From NCBI GenBank assembly GCA_933228895.1, contig OW121858.1, positions 28,543,859 through 28,607,858 on the forward strand: DNA of 64,000 nt, in the 5' to 3' direction. Made by a program: the position numbers and the translations under genes. The notes beneath the pieces were generated by a model. The model searched no databases. It had not been told where the DNA came from and was given only the letters and a program-made list of their open reading frames with translations. Below are positions 59,029 to 64,000 of the stretch, in pieces (positions within the stretch are counted from its first letter, which is position 1; the number at the start of each line of letters is the position of its first letter). The stretch is from Platycnemis pennipes (taxonomy: Eukaryota; Arthropoda; Insecta; Odonata; Platycnemididae).

Positions 59029-62000
59029 ATGGCTTCTCCTTGTGTGTACGATAGTCTAAGGAATGCAGTCGTGGAGAATGACGTCAAAGCAGTAGCAGAG
59101 ATCTTAAGGGGTGGTGCAGATGTAGACCTTGCTCGGCACATTGATGACGAAGGAAACTTGTTGAGCATTGCTATCGAGAGTGCTGCCGTGGAAACATTGG
59201 CGCTAATCGTGGGTGTGGAGTTCCCTCCGAGAAGAGGAGATGTCACTCTGTCGTACGATATGCACTTTCTCATCAACAGCCCATGCGATCAGTCTAGTCT
59301 CACGCCCTTGATGAAAGCAGCAAAACTAGGCAAGAGGGACATGCTTCACCTCCTCTTATGCGTTGGTGCAGAGGTGAACAGAGTTAGCGGAGGGAAGGCT
59401 GCCATTGACTATTCCATTGACCCTGAGATAGTCCTCACACTCCTGGAACACGACTCTGTATTACCCTCTCTGGACACTGACTCCAAGCTCAATGATTTCA
59501 ACGAATTGATTTCCACAAATGATAAACTCGAAGAAATATTCCGAGCCAGAGATGATGTCCATGAGTCGATTGGGAAGGGAGTGTTTGACTCTGAAATGAT
59601 GGGGGTATTTGGGAGTGGGAGGTGGGTGTACTACGTGAACTGCAAGGGTCATTCAGCCTTGTACACTGCAGCCATGAGCAAGAATTTTGATGCTTTAGTG
59701 TACTTCGAGGAACAGGGTATGCTGTGCGCGAATGCAAAGGAGAGGGAAGATGTGGAATTGCAAAAGAGCTTCCACGAAGAGATGTTGGATCGCTCCGTGC
59801 GGAGATTGTTACACGACATAGAAGGATCTCACGTGATGAAGATGTTTTGCGTCTCCAAGGTGTTTGGCAGGTCGATGAAAGGAGTGGACGCGAGGTCTAG
59901 AGTGTTGAGCTACTTCCAGCACTTGGACGAGGACGACAGCACAAAGGTTTTGATGCAGGTGGTCCAACATGTGCCGGGTTTGATAATTGCCTTTGATTTC
60001 GACAGCACTGGCGTGAACAGGATGAGAGCGTCGTGCTCTAGGCTCGTCCACGGGTTGACAGATTTTGATAGGGCAAGGATATACGTTGGGGCAATGGAGA
60101 CAGATGATTTTGGCTTCCAGGAGATCGTTAGCAATTTAGCCCATGAACTTTGTCATATGGCAATGTGGGAGGTGTACGATAATGGTGGTCTTCCTTTTCT
60201 CAAAGATGACGAAGGCAGGGGTTGTAATTATAGGAAGATGCAGGACACAGTACTCGATATCATCAAGTCTAGGAAGGTGGATCGGATCCTCAGTAGGGTG
60301 CTGAAGTATCCAGAGGGTCTACATGGACAGGAACTCATAGTTCGATGCCCAGAAATGATTTCCAAGTACCTCAAGAGTGATGAGGTGGGCGAGGACCGTT
60401 TGAAGTCAGAGGTTCCAGATTTGTTGACCTATTATGAGCAGTGTGTGATGCCAGATCTTCTGGATTATATGGATAGGAACTTCACGACAAATGGTATTAC
60501 AGAACGAAGCCTGATGTCGTACCAGAAGCTCCTCACAGAGTCTCAGATGGATGGTATTGGGGTCATAGAGGATATCGGCAAAGACATCAAGACTTTTATT
60601 GGGAAGCACAATTATCTCAGTGTGCTTAAAGCATCCAACGTGAAATTGGCACGCAGCCATCTTTGTATGATGTTCAAGATGGATGGAAAGGCTTCACCAC
60701 TCTTTGTCGATTGGAGCCTTTACCTGAAATGTCGGGACCTGTTCGTCAAAGGTTTGAAATCGGGAGAGATTGGGAATTTGGTGATTGCGTGGGATGTCAC
60801 TATGGCTCCAAAGTTTTGTAAGCTCTCTTCCTGCAGGACTGCATCTTGTCCAGGATATGACTTTAGGGACTATGAGGATTGTGTCATGTTGCTTGTGGGT
60901 TCTCAGTGGCAGGTTCCGACTCATATAGAAGCACTTTCATATTCTTGGGATGACCTATGTGAGGAAACTAAGGAGTTTATCTTGGAGAGGAGGGTGAATG
61001 TGGTTGGGAAACCAGTGATGTTGAGGAAGGTTATCTCTCCCGATAAGGAGAGTGTTCAAGTTGATAATTTCATGAGAGATTGTTTGGATTCCCTAGACCT
61101 GTGTTTGCTTTTGGAGGAGGAGAATATTGTTGTGGGAAATATTAACTCATTGCCTGGCGGTAGAGAGGGTAATGTGATCCTGAAACATCCAGGATGTTTC
61201 ATATCCCGGACGTTGAGCCAGAAATTTGTCAATTTTGGCGAGAATATACTTGCAAAGTTCAGCAATGACATGTTTTTACTAAGCAACGTTGATCATTCGC
61301 ATCTGTGCTCTTTGGGGATACCGGAAAAGTACATTGGCTATTGGAATGGAAGGATTTTAAACGGTAGAGTCCGCTGCTATATCCTGCATCCAAAAAGTGA
61401 TGCAAGGGATGAGGAGAGTTACTACGCAGAGGTATTTGATGTTGTCAGCTCAGGAGGGTTTGCAGAAATGCTTCACTTTTTGAAGTTTCGGCAAGGAATG
61501 TTTGTCCTCATTAAGTCCATTAACTGCACCAGCACCTCTGGAAATGATGTAGATATCATTAGGGGTTTAGTGACAATGCACACAGTAGAAAACATTCTTA
61601 AAACTTCAGCTTTCGTAAGTAATGAAGCACTGCTGATAGCTGATGATCCCGGAACAGGGAAGACCATTTACCTGCACCAACTTTCCAAACAAATGAAAGA
61701 ACTACATCCGGAAAAATGGGTTTCTGTAATTGATCTTAGTTTGCAGGAACAGCAGAGACTGTTTGTGGACTGGTCGATTTCTTCAACCCCTGACAGTAAG
61801 GTGGCTGATTTTTTGTTTCAAATGGTTAAAAGTGGGAGTAGTGCCTTGGAAAGAAAGGTGTTTGATGTGTATTGTCGTAGGGTAAATGACGTGGTTATTA
61901 TGTTCGATGGCTTTGATGAAATATGCCCGACATACAAGGATGTGGTGACTTCCTTCCTCTTGTCTATTAGAAAAGTCAACGTCAACATTAAGGTGTTTGT

Positions 62001-64000
62001 CTCGACAAGACATCACGAGAGGGGTGACCTGGAGAAGGCTCTGTGTGCAGTCTCGTACCAGTTAACCCCATTCAGCATGGAGGAGCAGGTCACGTTCATG
62101 AGCGAGTATTGGAACGTGCTGTTGAAGAGCTTGCCGTTGAGGGAGACGGAGGCCAAGTTGCAGAGCTTTGTTGATGCAGTGGGGAGGTGGGAGGTTGACG
62201 AAAGCGACAAGGTAATCCCTGAATTCATGAAGGAGTTGACGGAGGCCTTGTTATGCTCTCAGGGGAAGTCCAAACGCAAGAAATTGAAGGTGAATTTCAA
62301 ACCGGTGGCCAAGAGAGTCATGCTGGAACAGGAGACCGTCCTCTCGGATCTGGACGGATTCACGGACACTCCTCTGCACATCCAGATGGTAGCCGCCCTC
62401 ACTTTTGAAGACTCCTTGAATTTGAGCGTGACCGAGAACCTGGGCCATCTCTACTTGAGATTCTTCGACCTGAAGATGAAAATATATGGGCGAGAGAAGG
62501 TGTATATTTCGGGTAATGTCCAAGCTGCGGATCTAATCAGGATTCAAGGAAAGGAGAATGCCAGGATACTGGAGAAGTTGTCAGTAAACATATTGTTGGA
62601 TGACAAAAAGTACAGTTTTAAAGATGATGACATGAGGATGGTGTCAAGTATCGGGTTGTTGAGCGTGATTGGAGGGGACTGTCAGTTTGTCCATCGAACA
62701 TTTGCAGAGTTCTTCTTTGCACTGTGGATGCTTGCAGCGGAGAACAAAGAGGAAGCTGCTGTTCTCTGGTTTAGTGGTCCATTGGTCGACGATAGTTTTG
62801 GAAAGGTTAAGTTTTTCCTGGACGACATATTATCCCTCCTGTCAAGTGGTGTTCTTTTCTCCGAGGTTTTAACACTCCGTTCATATCTCGGTGAGCTGGG
62901 AATGACACCACGCATGAATTCAGTAGCTGGGACAATGGAGGCAATGACTATTCCTATGTATGCCTTGATTCAGTTTGGATGCGCCAGTATTCTGGAGCAT
63001 TTTGTAGCCTCGTTTGGGGATATTGTGGCTAAGGTCCTCCTCAAACATGTTATGAGTCACAAGTGGCAGCTACCTCACTCTGTGGCACTGAGGGATAGCC
63101 TCAAGTCTTACGGGGAATTCTCTTGGACCAGGGGAGGCTTCGAGAATGCATTCTCCTTCTCCGCACATTGTATTGTATGGTTTTCTAGATTTTCAATCAC
63201 CAGGCATGCTAAGGTGTTGAAGGCAATGTGGTCTTTGTTGGAGAAGTACGAAATGTTGATGGAAGTCAATGCTCTGTTGCGTAGCAGAGGATTGAAGTGG
63301 CTGTTCCCCTACAACTACAAAGACTCTGTTGGGAGCATTGCGTATAATGAGTGTGTGGTCAATTTCTTGATAGCCCGCAAGGATATATTTGGAGATACTC
63401 TCAGGGAAGTGCTGTTCTCTCAGCCTGGAGCAGGCGTATTGGAGGAAATGTGTTTTGCGAACTTCGGCATCCTTGAGTCATTGTTCCATTCCGTCTGTGA
63501 GGAATCGCAGCAGGTGGAAATGCTCTCGGTAGATGGTTTGGTGTTCAAGGCATGGATGAATGCATCCAGAGTCTATGGACTGGAGAGGATGGGGGAAGTC
63601 TGGGAGTTTACGAAGGCAAACTCGAAGGAGAGGGAACTCCTGAGGAGCTATCTACTCGGGAAGGATGAGGATGGGATGAATGTTTTGTCCCACATGGCGT
63701 ACTACGAGGATCCAAACGAGCTTGAATACATCTGGAGTCTGGGTGGTGAACTGATGGAGGAATCGCAAAGGAAGTCCTGGCTGTTTGAAAGTTTCAGCGC
63801 CGGAGATTTGTGTTCTCCTGTGACTTACGTCGACTGGGGGTTCCACAAGTTCCTCTGGAAGCTTGGAAATGAGGGTTACCTCACGGGAGATGAACTCGTT
63901 CGCCTCCTGATGTCCCGGGATGAAAATGGACAGCATTACATCCTCAGGGATTACCCATACGGCCTGTTCAATCACATCCTACCCATCGAGGATCGTCTTC
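59029..64000 (+). CDS. Ankyrin / HELCH / NACHT NTPase, NLR-like sensor, 3' end outside window
   Basis: One uninterrupted frame of 1657 codons, open at the window end. The start ATG has a strong context (CCAAGATGG); the frame is also open upstream to a possible acceptor at 58908, so an upstream exon is possible. Ankyrin-like repeats: about residues 8-65, 91-120 (LTPLMKAAKLGKRDMLHLLL) and 206-240. HELCH at 372-376 is a zinc-metallopeptidase-type HExxH. The NACHT core shows Walker A DDPGTGKT (872-879), Walker B MFDGFDE (958-964), sensor STR (992-994), TPLHIQMVA (1114-1122) and FVHRTFAEFFFA (1220-1231). From about 1240, helical repeats with ankyrin-like turns (KDEDGMNVLSHMA) continue. NACHT proteins are ATP-driven oligomerising switches; here the ligand is unknown. 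The gene lacks introns over 5 kb and is GC-richer than its flanks. Confidence 0.9.
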   Translation, partial: MASPCVYDSLRNAVVENDVKAVAEILRGGADVDLARHIDDEGNLLSIAIESAAVETLALIVGVEFPPRRGDVTLSYDMHFLINSPCDQSSLTPLMKAAKLGKRDMLHLLLCVGAEVNRVSGGKAAIDYSIDPEIVLTLLEHDSVLPSLDTDSKLNDFNELISTNDKLEEIFRARDDVHESIGKGVFDSEMMGVFGSGRWVYYVNCKGHSALYTAAMSKNFDALVYFEEQGMLCANAKEREDVELQKSFHEEMLDRSVRRLLHDIEGSHVMKMFCVSKVFGRSMKGVDARSRVLSYFQHLDEDDSTKVLMQVVQHVPGLIIAFDFDSTGVNRMRASCSRLVHGLTDFDRARIYVGAMETDDFGFQEIVSNLAHELCHMAMWEVYDNGGLPFLKDDEGRGCNYRKMQDTVLDIIKSRKVDRILSRVLKYPEGLHGQELIVRCPEMISKYLKSDEVGEDRLKSEVPDLLTYYEQCVMPDLLDYMDRNFTTNGITERSLMSYQKLLTESQMDGIGVIEDIGKDIKTFIGKHNYLSVLKASNVKLARSHLCMMFKMDGKASPLFVDWSLYLKCRDLFVKGLKSGEIGNLVIAWDVTMAPKFCKLSSCRTASCPGYDFRDYEDCVMLLVGSQWQVPTHIEALSYSWDDLCEETKEFILERRVNVVGKPVMLRKVISPDKESVQVDNFMRDCLDSLDLCLLLEEENIVVGNINSLPGGREGNVILKHPGCFISRTLSQKFVNFGENILAKFSNDMFLLSNVDHSHLCSLGIPEKYIGYWNGRILNGRVRCYILHPKSDARDEESYYAEVFDVVSSGGFAEMLHFLKFRQGMFVLIKSINCTSTSGNDVDIIRGLVTMHTVENILKTSAFVSNEALLIADDPGTGKTIYLHQLSKQMKELHPEKWVSVIDLSLQEQQRLFVDWSISSTPDSKVADFLFQMVKSGSSALERKVFDVYCRRVNDVVIMFDGFDEICPTYKDVVTSFLLSIRKVNVNIKVFVSTRHHERGDLEKALCAVSYQLTPFSMEEQVTFMSEYWNVLLKSLPLRETEAKLQSFVDAVGRWEVDESDKVIPEFMKELTEALLCSQGKSKRKKLKVNFKPVAKRVMLEQETVLSDLDGFTDTPLHIQMVAALTFEDSLNLSVTENLGHLYLRFFDLKMKIYGREKVYISGNVQAADLIRIQGKENARILEKLSVNILLDDKKYSFKDDDMRMVSSIGLLSVIGGDCQFVHRTFAEFFFALWMLAAENKEEAAVLWFSGPLVDDSFGKVKFFLDDILSLLSSGVLFSEVLTLRSYLGELGMTPRMNSVAGTMEAMTIPMYALIQFGCASILEHFVASFGDIVAKVLLKHVMSHKWQLPHSVALRDSLKSYGEFSWTRGGFENAFSFSAHCIVWFSRFSITRHAKVLKAMWSLLEKYEMLMEVNALLRSRGLKWLFPYNYKDSVGSIAYNECVVNFLIARKDIFGDTLREVLFSQPGAGVLEEMCFANFGILESLFHSVCEESQQVEMLSVDGLVFKAWMNASRVYGLERMGEVWEFTKANSKERELLRSYLLGKDEDGMNVLSHMAYYEDPNELEYIWSLGGELMEESQRKSWLFESFSAGDLCSPVTYVDWGFHKFLWKLGNEGYLTGDELVRLLMSRDENGQHYILRDYPYGLFNHILPIEDRL

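Noticed and set aside
59461..63975. Minus-strand frames of 63-107 codons
   Set aside because: All are antisense to the continuous NACHT frame.

Overview
The window is animal nuclear DNA, very probably from an insect. Genes are split by spliceosomal introns (GT..AG), coding islands are GC-richer than the AT-rich surroundings, and three zinc-finger genes carry the ZAD domain typical of insects. More than half of the sequence looks like transposon-derived or unassigned DNA. The species cannot be fixed from sequence alone.

Left part (1-31,200): two paralogous ZAD-C2H2 zinc-finger genes lie head to head. Gene A (minus, exons between 12194 and 1, running off the window start) and gene B (plus, 18108-31082) have the same architecture: two ZAD exons, several small acidic linker exons, then one large exon with 12-13 C2H2 fingers. 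Reading phases close perfectly across all proposed introns. The genes differ by reciprocal exon duplications: gene A has two copies of linker exon type 1, while gene B has two copies of type 2 plus a decayed third. Gene B stops at a TAG inside its 13th finger. Introns and the 5.9 kb between the genes hold two different dead piggyBac transposase genes, a LINE fragment, tRNA-like SINEs, MITEs and an approximately 900 bp minisatellite.

Middle part (31,200-51,100): mostly mobile DNA. It contains TTAA-flanked elements of two families, two abutting copies of a TAA-flanked MITE, two dispersed copies of a TA-flanked 830 bp MITE, and an element rich in GAGGTC motifs. A third ZAD copy, gene C (40792-41270), has a nonsense codon in ZAD exon 2 and no visible linker or finger exons. 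Just downstream is a nested stack. A hAT-like element (41805-51060, 8 bp target duplication) was hit by an AT-flanked MITE (42067-50272), which in turn was hit by a 6.8 kb P-element-like transposon (42134-48928). That element has 29 bp perfect terminal inverted repeats, a 9 bp flanking direct repeat and an apparently intact five-exon, 851-residue THAP-domain transposase.

Right part (51,100-64,000): MITEs, tandem duplications and a 5S-rRNA-like sequence, then a very large open reading frame (59029 to the window end, 1657 codons so far, no intron). It encodes ankyrin-like repeats, an HELCH metallopeptidase-like motif, a complete NACHT NTPase core (Walker A, Walker B, sensor 1, winged-helix and FVHRTFAEFF motifs) and a helical-repeat C-terminus. 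It looks like an NLR/STAND-type sensor and is the most interesting protein here.
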